Part shown: piece after piece, positions 8,412 to 16,588 of the stretch | Position numbering within the stretch: position 1 is the stretch's first letter | How the letters are laid out: each line of letters starts with the position of its first letter | Assembly (NCBI GenBank): GCA_031549115.1 | Contig: JAVBQJ010000161.1 | Location: forward strand, 1-34,461 | DNA: 34,461 bases | Source: JAVBQJ01 sp031549115 | GTDB lineage: Bacteria > Verrucomicrobiota > Lentisphaeria > Victivallales > Victivallaceae | Direction: 5' to 3' | The notes under the pieces: model-generated | What the model was told of the DNA's origin: nothing | The model's input: the letters and a program-made list of their open reading frames with translations, nothing else | Databases searched by the model: none | Position numbers and translations under genes: made by a program

Positions 8412-9506
8412 TTATGGTTTCCGTTGGGATGATGCGCCGATCCGCAATTGCGGTTTAATATATTCCAGATGCAGCTCCCGCGGCGGATTGCGAACCAGCG
8501 CGACGATTTTGTGTACCAACTCCTCCAGGTCGAAGTTGACTGTCGTCAACCCCAGAGGCGAAATATTGACCCATGGCGTATTGTAGAATCCGGTGACGGC
8601 GAGCTCTTCCGGGACGCGAATCCCCAATTTATCCGCGGCTCGACAGACCCGGATGGCTACTGCGTCCATATAGCAGAGAATGGCGTCCGGCGGGTTCGAT
8701 TCCCGACGCAACCCCTCCAGGTAGATTTCCACCGAACGCTGGTCGTTGGTTTCGAACTCCATCAGGTAACGGCTGTTGCCCTCCAGCCCGGCTTCACGCA
8801 GCGCGCGCTGGTAGCCGGCGCACATCTGCCAGAAGTGCAGCAGCTTATTGCTGCCGAAGCGCATCGCCGCCGGACCGATGACCAGAGCCGGACGCCGACA
8901 CCCCTGCTCGATCAAATGCCGGGTCAATTCATAATACGCCGCCTCGTAATCCACCAGGACCCCGTGGCCGCACAGCTCCGGATAATCCACCTCCCACAGG
9001 AAGAAAGAGCGTTGCGGATCGAAGGAATTGAGAATCGGGTTTTGCCAGTAATCCGTACCGATCACCACCGCGCCATGAATGTTCTGCTTCAGCAAATTGC
9101 GCACCATGCCGGAAACGGCCTCTGTCGGCTTGGAGAATAGCATGCGGTTCGATATTACGACCGGCAAAAAACCCGCCGCGACCAATTCCTGGTTCAGGAG
9201 AGCAAACAAATCCCCCCAAACATGTCCGCTGGTCAACATGCTGACCAGAACGGTGGCGCTATGCGCCGTATCCGGCCGCTTCTGCGGGAGTACGAAGACT
9301 CCGGAACGGGGACGCCGGGCAATGTAACCCTGACTTTCCAGAATTTTCAGCGCATTGTTGACCACGGAGGAACCGGCCTGGAAACGGGCGCCGAGTACGC
9401 GCACATTTTCGAGCCGCGCATTGGGCGGCAGGGCGCCTGAATCAATCCTCTGGCGCACCGCTTCCACAATCTGTTGGGTTTTGGAGTGTTTCCGAACCTG
9501 GATCAT
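8412..9506 (-). CDS. GntR-type winged helix regulator with LacI-type sugar-binding domain
   Basis: 364 residues. Residues 1-75 are a GntR winged helix (KTQQIVEAVRQRIDSG, ending in GYIARRPRSGVFVLP). The rest is a periplasmic-binding-protein-like sensor domain as in LacI and AraR (SATVLVSM at its start, LAVTGFYNTP near the end). AraR-type proteins of this build repress sugar operons and release DNA when the sugar binds. The ATG is only three bases after the stop of the secreted glycosidase, so the two are co-translated and the operon would control itself. A palindrome over the operon promoter (11705-11721) is the best candidate site. Confidence 0.87.
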   Translation of the reverse strand: MIQVRKHSKTQQIVEAVRQRIDSGALPPNARLENVRVLGARFQAGSSVVNNALKILESQGYIARRPRSGVFVLPQKRPDTAHSATVLVSMLTSGHVWGDLFALLNQELVAAGFLPVVISNRMLFSKPTEAVSGMVRNLLKQNIHGAVVIGTDYWQNPILNSFDPQRSFFLWEVDYPELCGHGVLVDYEAAYYELTRHLIEQGCRRPALVIGPAAMRFGSNKLLHFWQMCAGYQRALREAGLEGNSRYLMEFETNDQRSVEIYLEGLRRESNPPDAILCYMDAVAIRVCRAADKLGIRVPEELAVTGFYNTPWVNISPLGLTTVNFDLEELVHKIVALVRNPPRELHLEYIKPQLRIGASSQRKP

Positions 9507-9509
9507 AGG

Positions 9510-11636
9510 TTATTCCGCCAATAAGTAGAGCTGCAGATCGTACGGCTCCAAGGCAATTGCAATCTCTTCGCCCGGCGCGCCGACCCTCTGGCGCGACCCG
9601 TCTTCAAGCAGACGCCAGACTGATTTTCCGGTAGCGTCGACACCCCACAACTCCGGTTGCATGACAAACGATACCGTCTTGGCGGCACCGGAAATTTCCG
9701 CAATCGCGGCCAGCAGCATGGAGTCGTCTTCAGAGCGCCAATAGACACCGTACTGCGCCGGAATTTCGCCCATGGCCACCGGCATCCGGCCATAGTTGGT
9801 GCTGCGCTGAAAACCGGTGGTGACCTTGGCTCCGGTACCGTTCAATACCACGTCGCCGACCGGCAACCCGTTCTCCAGCACGGCGTTCCCGGCCTGATGC
9901 AGCCACATGATCCGCTTGACATAATCGCGTTTGAAGCCGGCATCGGCAATCCGGTCCAAGCTGTCGCAGTGCAGCCAGGCCAGCCACCCCGGCTGGATAT
10001 TCCACAAAAGACACCGGCTCATCAGGGCGACAAAGGCCGGCACTTCATCTTCGGGAAGCGCCAACTGGCACATATACCAGGCATATTGGTTATACACCGC
10101 GATCAGCGAAGGAAAGTCATCCGTATACACCTGGCACCACAGTAAAAAGGTATCAAAAGTGTCAATGTACGGCTCCGCGCCGTTCTCGGTGAGAAAGAGA
10201 AGGTTTTGGCTGTACTTTTTCACCGTCGGCGCCAGCATTTCCCGGTATGCCTCCTGCCACCATCCCCCGCCGCCAAGCGGGTGCCCATGCGTGGCATTGT
10301 AACACATCGTCGGCTCCACCGAGGCCACCTGGTCGAGGTATACGCCGTTCAATCCGTATTCATCGGCGAGAGTCGCAATGGCTTCCCGTATCTTTTGCCC
10401 GAAACTCGGCGAAGAGGCGCACATCGCTCCCAGCGTGGTGCCGCTGCCGTAATCCTCGATGAGCGCGGAACCGTCGACCCGGGTGCTGAGCTCGGAACGC
10501 ACGGAGTCGAAGCTGGGCAACGCGGTATCCCACAAACGCCCGTTCAAGTAGGGGACGACGAATACGCCGGCCTCCACCATGCGCGCCACGCCTTCCTTGA
10601 AGCCCTCCCGCGGCGGGAAAAACTCCGGATACTTTTGATCGCCTTCGTGTACGCTCCAGTAATACCAGTGCAGCACGACCGGGAGTTTATGCTCCTCGGC
10701 CTCCTGCAATACGACCGGAACCGTAACCGACGGAATTTCATCCACGTTCAGCCACAGCGCGATATCTTCGGTTCCCGGCAGCATATCGGTGCGCTCCGAG
10801 CGTTTGCCGCGCTGCGTCCAACGCTGTTGGGTCGCCCAGTCCCGATATTGCGCGCAGCAGTCCCACGGAGTCGTGGAGGGAGCGATGACGACCGGATAGG
10901 CGGGGCAGCGCGACTTGCCGGGGACGGAAATGTCCATGGCATAATTCAATACGGACAACTGCATTTTGTCATCCAGCTCAAAGCGTTTGATCGACGCTTC
11001 GCCATCATGGATCCCCATGTACAACCCGGCGTTGGGCCGGTCGCCGAAGAAGCCGAAAAATTCCAGCTGCGAAGCAAAGGACGGATAGGTGGCGGCCAAC
11101 GGGGCGGCAATCAGGCGGCTGCCGTTGTTTCCGGCCGGAAAAAGAATCTTTTCCCGTTCCGGATCGATGACCTGTTCGACACACGGGAAAACCAGGGCGC
11201 CGAAGGTATAGGCTTCCGTGGACAATACCGGCGTGATACTCCAAACCGAAACGCCATCGTCATCCAGAGTCACAGTCAAGTCCACGGCGAGCGCATCCCT
11301 GACGTCACCGGCGTCGATGCCATCCCAACGCAGATGCAGCAAATCGGAGGTCTGCTCCATCACCCGGGCGCGCCGGGCGGAGCGATTGTCCAATTGCAAT
11401 ACCGTCTGATCGTTCCCCGGCAAGGTTAAATCAACGCGCCACAAACGCGGCGACTCCGAAGCGGCGCGGAAAAAGTCATATCCGGCGTTCACATTTTCAA
11501 TACGTAAAAGTCCAAGCGCCTGATCGGGGGCGGTAAACTCAATGCGCAATTGATCATTGCGCAGCCCAATCGGGTTTTCCGCCATACCGGCGAAACCCAT
11601 ACCGACAAGGCCAAGCATGATGACAACTCTTCTCAT
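9510..11636 (-). CDS. Secreted DUF6259-like glycosidase
   Basis: About 708 residues with a signal peptide (MRRVVIMLGLVGMGFAGMA, cleavage likely before ENP). The N-terminal third is a beta-sandwich. The centre looks like a TIM barrel of the DUF6259 type, with VVLHWYYWSVHEGD, VVPYLNGRLWD, a GVYLDQVAS strand with its Asp, and LFLTENGAEPY with its Glu. The C-terminus is a small beta domain. These Asp and Glu residues are the best candidates for catalysis, by analogy with clan-D type hydrolases. No biochemical role is established for the family as far as I know. It is the first gene of the five-gene operon. ATG 11636 has AGGA 11 bases ahead; ATG 11663 with GGAA is an alternative and also keeps the signal peptide. 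Confidence 0.7.
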   Translation of the reverse strand: MRRVVIMLGLVGMGFAGMAENPIGLRNDQLRIEFTAPDQALGLLRIENVNAGYDFFRAASESPRLWRVDLTLPGNDQTVLQLDNRSARRARVMEQTSDLLHLRWDGIDAGDVRDALAVDLTVTLDDDGVSVWSITPVLSTEAYTFGALVFPCVEQVIDPEREKILFPAGNNGSRLIAAPLAATYPSFASQLEFFGFFGDRPNAGLYMGIHDGEASIKRFELDDKMQLSVLNYAMDISVPGKSRCPAYPVVIAPSTTPWDCCAQYRDWATQQRWTQRGKRSERTDMLPGTEDIALWLNVDEIPSVTVPVVLQEAEEHKLPVVLHWYYWSVHEGDQKYPEFFPPREGFKEGVARMVEAGVFVVPYLNGRLWDTALPSFDSVRSELSTRVDGSALIEDYGSGTTLGAMCASSPSFGQKIREAIATLADEYGLNGVYLDQVASVEPTMCYNATHGHPLGGGGWWQEAYREMLAPTVKKYSQNLLFLTENGAEPYIDTFDTFLLWCQVYTDDFPSLIAVYNQYAWYMCQLALPEDEVPAFVALMSRCLLWNIQPGWLAWLHCDSLDRIADAGFKRDYVKRIMWLHQAGNAVLENGLPVGDVVLNGTGAKVTTGFQRSTNYGRMPVAMGEIPAQYGVYWRSEDDSMLLAAIAEISGAAKTVSFVMQPELWGVDATGKSVWRLLEDGSRQRVGAPGEEIAIALEPYDLQLYLLAE

Positions 11637-11685
11637 GTCGTGTTTTTTCCTGAGGTTAATCATTATTGTTCCACTGTGCACCGGC

Positions 11686-11734
11686 AATGATCATTGATAT
11701 CCCTAAAGTATAGTGTACTTTGGTTTGTTGTCAA
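11686..11734 (-). promoter_or_regulatory. Promoter and operator-like palindromes of the saccharide operon
   Basis: On the minus strand TTGACA (11734-11729) and TATACT (11712-11707) are 16 bases apart. AAAGTATAGTGTACTTT (11705-11721), with six-base arms, covers the -10 box. A second perfect palindrome, AATGATCATT (11686-11695), lies just past the expected start point. Either could bind the regulator encoded as the second gene of the operon. Confidence 0.6.
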
Positions 11735-11989
11735 TGCGGCACTTTCCAAATAGAGCAAAAATAGCGCGAATTATTGGTGCAAAGTGGAGCAGATCGATGT
11801 CGTTTCCCGAACCGACATTGCGTTGCTGTGACGAATACAGGAAAGACCAAATATTGAGGCGCGGACTGTTATCGGGAGGGCAAGGGGAACATGCTGCACC
11901 ATTGCCGGGTTTGGTGAAATTGTTCGCCCCGGCTAAAACCGGCCGGCGAATCTCGTGCGTACCGGAAAATTCGAGATAGCAAAAGCGAC

Positions 11990-12035
11990 GACCCGAACCC
12001 TGGAGGTGTGCAAGCCACCTGCCAAAGTTCGGGTC
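11990..12035 (-). terminator. Strong hairpin downstream of the META lipoprotein gene
   Basis: GACCCGAAC and GTTCGGGTC form perfect nine-base arms that enclose a second pair, AGGTG/CACCT. It starts 27 bases past the stop at 12062. Only a short T run follows on the minus strand, so it could be a terminator or a 3'-end stabiliser. Apart from this and the promoter at 11686-11734, I see nothing definite in 11735-12061. Confidence 0.45.
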
Positions 12036-12061
12036 ATGTCGAATACTTCCTGCGCCGGAGC

Positions 12062-12592
12062 TCAGCGCTTGAAGCTCAGCACCACGTCGGTTCCGGAATA
12101 GAGATCGAGCTTTTCGTCATCGACCTTGAACCCGGTCACCGATTCCATCTTTTTGACGAAGCCCTCTTCGTACTGCATTGCTTTGTCTGCGCCGAACATC
12201 TTGGTCAGGCGCAGTGGATTGAAGCGAATCTTGCTCCGTCCCGAGAAGGTGTAACTGGTATCGAAGCTGTTGACGCCGGCGCGGCCCGCCACCTGCTGGT
12301 TGGGCAGGAACTGCAAGCTGGATTCGACGCCGTCGGGCAAATTGACCGCATTCCAATTACCGAGCAACTGCGTTTCATGGACAGCCTGCGATACGCTGAT
12401 GCAATTGTACCCTGGATTGCACAGGCACTTGGGGTTGCAGCGGGCGCCGGCATGACAGTCGCAATAATCCTCGTGGACGCAATTGGCACAGAGGTCATCA
12501 AGGGTGATGCCCGTAGTGGCGCAACCGCTTCCCCACACCAACATCGCTGCGACTCCGATCATACTCAACCAACCGGAAATTTTCTTCGTCAT
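12062..12592 (-). CDS. Cys-rich lipoprotein with META (HslJ-like) domain
   Basis: 176 residues. A hydrophobic signal ends in WGSGC, so Cys24 is the likely lipidated residue, although the lipobox is loose (no Leu at -3). Residues 35-64 hold eight cysteines (35, 38, 44, 46, 52, 56, 58, 64) in a compact segment. From about residue 75 the protein matches the META/HslJ fold, with LLGNWNAVNLPDG, then GRAGVNSFDTSYTF (family: GxxGCNxxxGxY), and DVVLSF at the end. META domains occur in envelope stress and secreted proteins, without a firm biochemical role. GAGGAG sits just before the ATG. It is a single-gene unit with a promoter at about 12631-12658. The Cys-rich insert could bind metal or form disulfides. 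Confidence 0.75.
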   Translation of the reverse strand: MTKKISGWLSMIGVAAMLVWGSGCATTGITLDDLCANCVHEDYCDCHAGARCNPKCLCNPGYNCISVSQAVHETQLLGNWNAVNLPDGVESSLQFLPNQQVAGRAGVNSFDTSYTFSGRSKIRFNPLRLTKMFGADKAMQYEEGFVKKMESVTGFKVDDEKLDLYSGTDVVLSFKR

Positions 12593-12630
12593 ATACTCCT
12601 CCTCTTACGTTACGGGGTTGACGATACATT

Positions 12631-12658
12631 AATATAGTGCTTTATTGCCGATATGCAA
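12631..12658 (-). promoter_or_regulatory. Promoter of the META lipoprotein gene
   Basis: On the minus strand TTGCAT (12658-12653) and TATATT (12636-12631) are 16 bases apart, about 40 bases before the start codon. The hexamers match those before the YeeE-like gene at 28278. Between here and 12909 I see no convincing gene or site. Confidence 0.45.
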
Positions 12659-12909
12659 ACTGATGTTTTAGGTAAAATTAATTTCATGTGCAATTGGCTG
12701 TGAATCATCATGTTGCGCCTGCAATCTGTTGAGGATGCCGGTTTGAATGTTAGATAAAATCGTATTGGCAGCAACGACTTTTGTTTCGATTTCCTTGCGT
12801 TCTTTTGAAGCAGCCGGTCCCGGCGCTCCTGTCGTTTCGGGTGTTCGCGGCGTCCTCGACAGCCGGGAAGTGGAGGGCGCATAAAAAAATCCAATAATTT
12901 TTCTTGCTT

Positions 12910-12941
12910 TTGTTGTAATTGGTATTATATTGTATAACCAA
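12910..12941 (+). promoter_or_regulatory. Promoter and possible GntR site of the glycyl radical enzyme operon
   Basis: TTGTTG (12910-12915) and TATAAC (12933-12938) are 17 bases apart. TTGGT (12919-12923) and ACCAA (12937-12941) are inverted arms round the -10 box, and the inner GTATAAC has the GT-N-AC form of GntR-family half sites. This is the natural site for the regulator at 18904. Confidence 0.5.
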
Positions 12942-12963
12942 ATGGCAAAACGGGAGAAACATA

Positions 12964-14244
12964 ATGGCATTATTACTGGGGATCGACGTGGGGACGACGA
13001 AGAGCGCCTGCGTCATTGTCGATTCGGAGAGCCGGGCATTGCTGGCGTGCGAAAGTGCCGCGCATGGCGCCGGAATCTGTGAGGGGGTACAGGATGCCGC
13101 CCGGCATATCGCGGTAATCCGGCGGTTGATTGAAAAACTTCCGGCGGAGCTGCGGCGGGACATCGCCGCCGTCGGCGTTACCGGGCAGATGCATGGCGTT
13201 GTCGCATGGTCGGCGGCGCTGGTGTCGCCGTTGTACACCTGGCAGAGCCAAACTCGTGACCTGGCGGAATTTCAGGCGATTGCGCCGGGGCTGCGGCACG
13301 GCTTCGGCGTCGCGTCGCTGGCGCAATTGGCGAAAGACGGCGAGTTGGCCGGATACGAACACGCGGCGACGATTCACGATTATCTGGTCTGGCAAATGAC
13401 CGGTGCTGCCGGGAAGCCGGTGATGGATTACAGCGATGCGGCGAGCTGGGGCACGTACGATTTGCGCGCCAACGGCTTCGACCGGGAGGCGTGGCGGCGG
13501 TTGGGGATTCCCGAAACGCTGATGCCGCGCGTGGTCGCGATCGGGAGCAAAGCCGGAGAGTTGGCGGATGGTTGGGGACTTCCGGCGGGAATTCCGGTGA
13601 TGGCGGCGGTCGGCGACAACCAGGCGAGCGTGGCGGCCACGGCGGTGATGCCGGAGGACGAGATTTACCTGACGCTCGGGACCGGCGCACAGCTTTCGGT
13701 GGTGATCGGCGAAGTTGCCGACGCGGTCGAATGCCGTCCGTATCCCGGGGGACGCTTTCTCGCGGTGGCGGCGCCGTTGTGCGGCGGCGCCGCGTGGGCG
13801 TGGCTGCATACGCATGTGAAAGCGTGGTTGGCGGCGCTGGATTGCGAAGTGCCTGCGGATGCGGCGTTGTACGACAAAATCGACGCGTTGGCGCTGGCGG
13901 CGATGGATGATGCGGATTTGCCGGCGGTGCAACCGCACTTCCTCGGCGAGCGCCACGATCCGGCGTTGCGGGGTTCGGTGGAAAAATTGACGCTGGAAAA
14001 TTACACCCCGGGAAAGCTGGCGGCGGCGCTGGCGCTGGGGATCGTCGAAAATTTACAGCGGAGTTTGCCGGAAGCGTTCTGGAAAGGGCGGCGGCGGCTG
14101 TTGATTTCGGGCAATGCGATCCGGAAGACCCGGGCGTTGCAGGCGGCATGTGTCAAGTGTTTCGGCGTGGAACCGATTCCGGCCGAAGGAAACGAGGAAG
14201 CCGCGCGCGGCGCGGCGCAATTGAGCGGGAGTTTACTGGTATGA
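12964..14244 (+). CDS. FGGY-family sugar kinase, sedoheptulokinase-like
   Basis: 426 residues. IDVGTTKS at the N-terminus is the first phosphate loop. VTGQMHGVV (residues 72-80) and the C-terminal FLGERHDPALRGS block resemble sedoheptulokinase more than xylulokinase. GDNQ holds the catalytic Asp218, and LGTGAQLS (238-245) is the second ATP loop. FGGY kinases use ATP to phosphorylate ketoses or polyols in the cytoplasm; sedoheptulose is my best guess, but C5-C7 ketoses are all possible. GGGAGAA lies seven bases before the ATG, so the longer upstream frame is not used. It is the first gene of the operon and overlaps the next gene by four bases (ATGA). Confidence 0.85.
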   Translation: MALLLGIDVGTTKSACVIVDSESRALLACESAAHGAGICEGVQDAARHIAVIRRLIEKLPAELRRDIAAVGVTGQMHGVVAWSAALVSPLYTWQSQTRDLAEFQAIAPGLRHGFGVASLAQLAKDGELAGYEHAATIHDYLVWQMTGAAGKPVMDYSDAASWGTYDLRANGFDREAWRRLGIPETLMPRVVAIGSKAGELADGWGLPAGIPVMAAVGDNQASVAATAVMPEDEIYLTLGTGAQLSVVIGEVADAVECRPYPGGRFLAVAAPLCGGAAWAWLHTHVKAWLAALDCEVPADAALYDKIDALALAAMDDADLPAVQPHFLGERHDPALRGSVEKLTLENYTPGKLAAALALGIVENLQRSLPEAFWKGRRRLLISGNAIRKTRALQAACVKCFGVEPIPAEGNEEAARGAAQLSGSLLV

Positions 14245-15212
14245 AACGATTGCAATATTTGGGCAGTATCGAACAATTGGCGTATGCGCGGCAGTCGGAG
14301 CTTACCGACGGACCGGGGCGCGGCGGCCGGATCATCGACGTGTGCAATGGTTCGGGGTTGCGCTTCACCATCCATCCGGACCGCGGCATGGATATCGTCG
14401 AAGCGGAATTCCGCGGGATTCCGGTGGCGTACCGGTCACGTTGCGGCGCGCGTTCGCGCCTGGAATATCAGCCGCAGGAATTCGAATGGCTGCGCAACTG
14501 GCAGGGTGGCCTCGTTACCACCTGCGGTTTGCGCAACGCCGGGGTGCCGAATGGCGAATTCGGTTTGCACGGGCGCATTTCGAATGCCGCCGCCGAGGAT
14601 GTCGGGATCGTCCGCGAATGGGTTGACGGCGAGTACCGGATCACGGTGCGCGGCGTGCTGCGCGAAACCCGGATGTTCGGGGAAAATCTGCGCATGGTGC
14701 GTTCGATTTCGACTGTGTTGGGCGACAACCGGATCCGGATTTGCGACGAAATCGAAAACCTCGCCGACACGCCGGATTATCTGCAGATGGTTTACCATTG
14801 CAACTTCGGTTATCCGTTGGTGGCGCCGGGAGTGCGGCTGGAAGCGGTACCGCACCCGGTGAAACCGCGCGATGCCGATGCGGAAAAGGGCGTGGCCGAG
14901 TGGGATACGATGCCGGAGCCGGAATCGGGGTACAAGGAACAGTGTTTCTTCCACGAAATTCCGGGCGAAGTGGCGGCGATGTCGTTGGTCCAGCCGGCGC
15001 TGGGGATGAAGGTTTCGGTCGAATACACGACCGCGAATCTGCCGCGCCTGGTGGAATGGAAGCTGGCGGAAAAGGGCAATTACGCGATCGGCCTGGAGCC
15101 GACCAATACGTGGCTGTCGGGGCGGACGCGGGAGATCGCCGACGGTACGGCGCAGCGCCTGGAGTCCGGGGAAAAAGTGGCGAACCGGGTTGACATCGTG
15201 TTTGAATCATGA
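14241..15212 (+). CDS. DUF4432 family, aldose-1-epimerase-like protein
   Basis: 323 residues with the galactose-mutarotase-like beta-sandwich pattern of DUF4432: GLRFTIHPDRGMDI near residue 40, GLVTTCGLRNAG, FGLHGRISNAAAED (His in the LHGR motif), and YHCNFGYPL with its central His. These match the two histidines expected in the active site of aldose epimerases. Such proteins interconvert sugar anomers or bind sugars; this family has few studied members. The ATG overlaps the kinase stop by four bases and the ATG of the activase overlaps its own stop in the same way, so translation of the three is coupled. No signal peptide is seen, so it acts in the cytoplasm. Confidence 0.8.
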   Translation: MKRLQYLGSIEQLAYARQSELTDGPGRGGRIIDVCNGSGLRFTIHPDRGMDIVEAEFRGIPVAYRSRCGARSRLEYQPQEFEWLRNWQGGLVTTCGLRNAGVPNGEFGLHGRISNAAAEDVGIVREWVDGEYRITVRGVLRETRMFGENLRMVRSISTVLGDNRIRICDEIENLADTPDYLQMVYHCNFGYPLVAPGVRLEAVPHPVKPRDADAEKGVAEWDTMPEPESGYKEQCFFHEIPGEVAAMSLVQPALGMKVSVEYTTANLPRLVEWKLAEKGNYAIGLEPTNTWLSGRTREIADGTAQRLESGEKVANRVDIVFES

Positions 15213-16066
15213 GAATTTTCGCACAAGGGTGGAGTGACAACAAAGACGCGCCGGGGCAGCGCTGGATTGTGTATCTGAAAGGGTGCAACTTCCATTGCCG
15301 TTACTGCGGCAACCCGGAGAGCATCCATCCGGCGCCGGAGGTGCTGTTTTACCGTGACCGGGTCAAGGCGCTGGCGCCGGAGCGCTGCTGTACGCGGCAG
15401 ATGGAATGTGCTTCGTGTACCACCTTTGAATGTGTGAAGGTGTGGAAGCATCCGGCATTCGAGCTGGTGGGCGAAGACATTCCGGTGCCGGAGCTGCTGG
15501 CGAAGGTCGAGGCGATGCGGCATATGATCGACGGCGTGACCTTCGGCGGCGGCGAACCGACGCTGCAGATCGACGAGCTGCTGGAAGCGTTGGACGGGTT
15601 GCGCGCGATGGGGGTGAACACCGCGGTCGAAAGCAACGCGGGAACGGGGGCATACGCGCGGATTGTCGGCGTGGTGGATTACCTGATCTCGGATTTGAAG
15701 GCGGGGACCTATGAAGGGTACCGGCGCCTGACCGGGTCGGGGGATGAGACGGTCAAACGGAATTTGCGGCTGGCGGCGGAGAAACAGAAAGAGCTGCTGA
15801 TCCGGATCCCGTTGATACCGGGATACAATACGCCGTTGGATGAGTTGGAGGCGATGCGGGATTTCCTGGCGGAGCTGCGGGGAATGCGGAGTGAGCTGAA
15901 AGTGCAAACATTGCGTTTGCATCATGCCGGGGCGGTGAAATACCGGGCGTTGCGGCGGTCCTACACGTTGGAAGATGTGGAGCCGCCATCGGTGGAACTG
16001 CAGCAGAGCTTCGACCGGATGCTTCAGGAGGCAGGCTTGACCGTGCTGGACTTCCACCGGAGCTAG
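15209..16066 (+). CDS. Glycyl radical enzyme activase (radical SAM)
   Basis: 285 residues. Cys26-x3-Cys30-x2-Cys33 (GCNFHCRYCGNP) is the radical-SAM 4Fe-4S site, and GGGEP (113-117) is the SAM-binding motif. Between them lie five cysteines (60, 61, 67, 70, 75) where larger activases carry two ferredoxin-like clusters with eight; here at most one extra cluster seems possible. The enzyme would use SAM to make the glycyl radical on the enzyme encoded 520 bases downstream. It is coupled by ATGA overlap to the DUF4432 gene. The C-terminal barrel ends in a normal length for the family. The pairing with the 16589 gene rests on operon position and family knowledge. Confidence 0.9.
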   Translation: MRIFAQGWSDNKDAPGQRWIVYLKGCNFHCRYCGNPESIHPAPEVLFYRDRVKALAPERCCTRQMECASCTTFECVKVWKHPAFELVGEDIPVPELLAKVEAMRHMIDGVTFGGGEPTLQIDELLEALDGLRAMGVNTAVESNAGTGAYARIVGVVDYLISDLKAGTYEGYRRLTGSGDETVKRNLRLAAEKQKELLIRIPLIPGYNTPLDELEAMRDFLAELRGMRSELKVQTLRLHHAGAVKYRALRRSYTLEDVEPPSVELQQSFDRMLQEAGLTVLDFHRS

Positions 16067-16100
16067 AGTGAGTGTGCGCGTGATACGGACGACTATGGAC

Positions 16101-16150
16101 TTCAACGGACAACAACGGACAACAACGGATAACAACGGACAACAACGGAC
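16101..16150 (+). repeat. 10-bp tandem repeat, five copies
   Basis: Five consecutive 10-base units of the form AACAACGGAC run from 16101 to 16150. The first begins TTC instead of AAC, and the third ends in T. The array starts 35 bases after the activase stop. Its period is close to one DNA turn. Confidence 0.85.
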
Positions 16151-16256
16151 CGGCTGGTTGGCGTGCCATACCGCAATCCGTGGCGCGTCTCCGGCGGTGG
16201 AGATGCCGTGGTCGCGCGCCCATCGCATACAGTTAACCTGTGAGCGCACACGGGGG

Positions 16257-16533
16257 AGCGCCGGTCAGGCGCGACCGTGCCGCTAGGAATTGGCGGCTAT
16301 GCCGCCAAGGAGCGCGGCACGAAGCCTCCCCCGGCGAACGGCGCGGCATAGCCGCGCTGAGGGGGTCGCGCCCGAACGACCGGCAGGGAGTGAGCCGCGA
16401 ATGGAGTTTTTGCCGCCAATTGGCGACAAAAACGTGAAGCCGAGCGGCTGAGCGATCCGGGTTGGGAGGGGCTGGCCCCCGCGTCAGCCGGGGCGCAATG
16501 CGGCCCCGAGTCCACCAACAAAAATTATCACAC
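16257..16533 (+). repeat. Structured dispersed repeat, copy 1 (upstream of the glycyl radical enzyme)
   Basis: About 277 bases alignable from end to end with 24003-24284. The order is: GCGCC/GGCGC hairpin; outer stem CGTGCCGC (16276-16283) with GCGGCACG (16314-16321) enclosing hairpin 16290-16308; CCCCC/GGGGG stem enclosing hairpin 16341-16357; a variable segment; a 26-base near-palindrome at 16407-16432 with GCCGCC/GGCGAC arms and flanking T5/A5; AGCCGAGCGGCT; a G/C-rich hairpin; and the end block AAAATTATCACAC. It contains no credible gene. It ends about 55 bases before the start codon of the glycyl radical enzyme. It may be a mobile repeat or a structured leader RNA. Confidence 0.85.
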
Positions 16534-16534
16534 T

Positions 16535-16550
16535 CGCCGCACCAGCGGCG
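16535..16550 (+). other. Small GC hairpin before the glycyl radical enzyme gene
   Basis: CGCCGC-ACCA-GCGGCG followed by CAAAATTTT. It lies between the repeat and the GGAGG ribosome site and could act as a weak terminator, RNA end or stabiliser that sets enzyme and activase levels apart. Confidence 0.35.
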
Positions 16551-16588
16551 CAAAATTTTAAAAGCTAAAAACAATGGAGGAAAACCAC

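Noticed and set aside
11713..11979. Plus-strand 88-residue frame beginning at the saccharide operon promoter.
   Set aside because: It would start inside the -10/operator region on a GTG, has no ribosome site and no recognisable sequence.
12668..12970. Minus-strand 100-residue frame between the META gene and the sugar kinase, with a helical-looking C-terminal half.
   Set aside because: It has no ribosome site, its first third runs over the kinase promoter and start codon, and no family pattern is visible.
16233..16574. Minus-strand frame across repeat copy 1, with a similar frame across copy 2 (24029-24613).
   Set aside because: The two translations share segments only because the repeat does. 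The hairpin differences change the reading without protein-like conservation, so this is not a gene.
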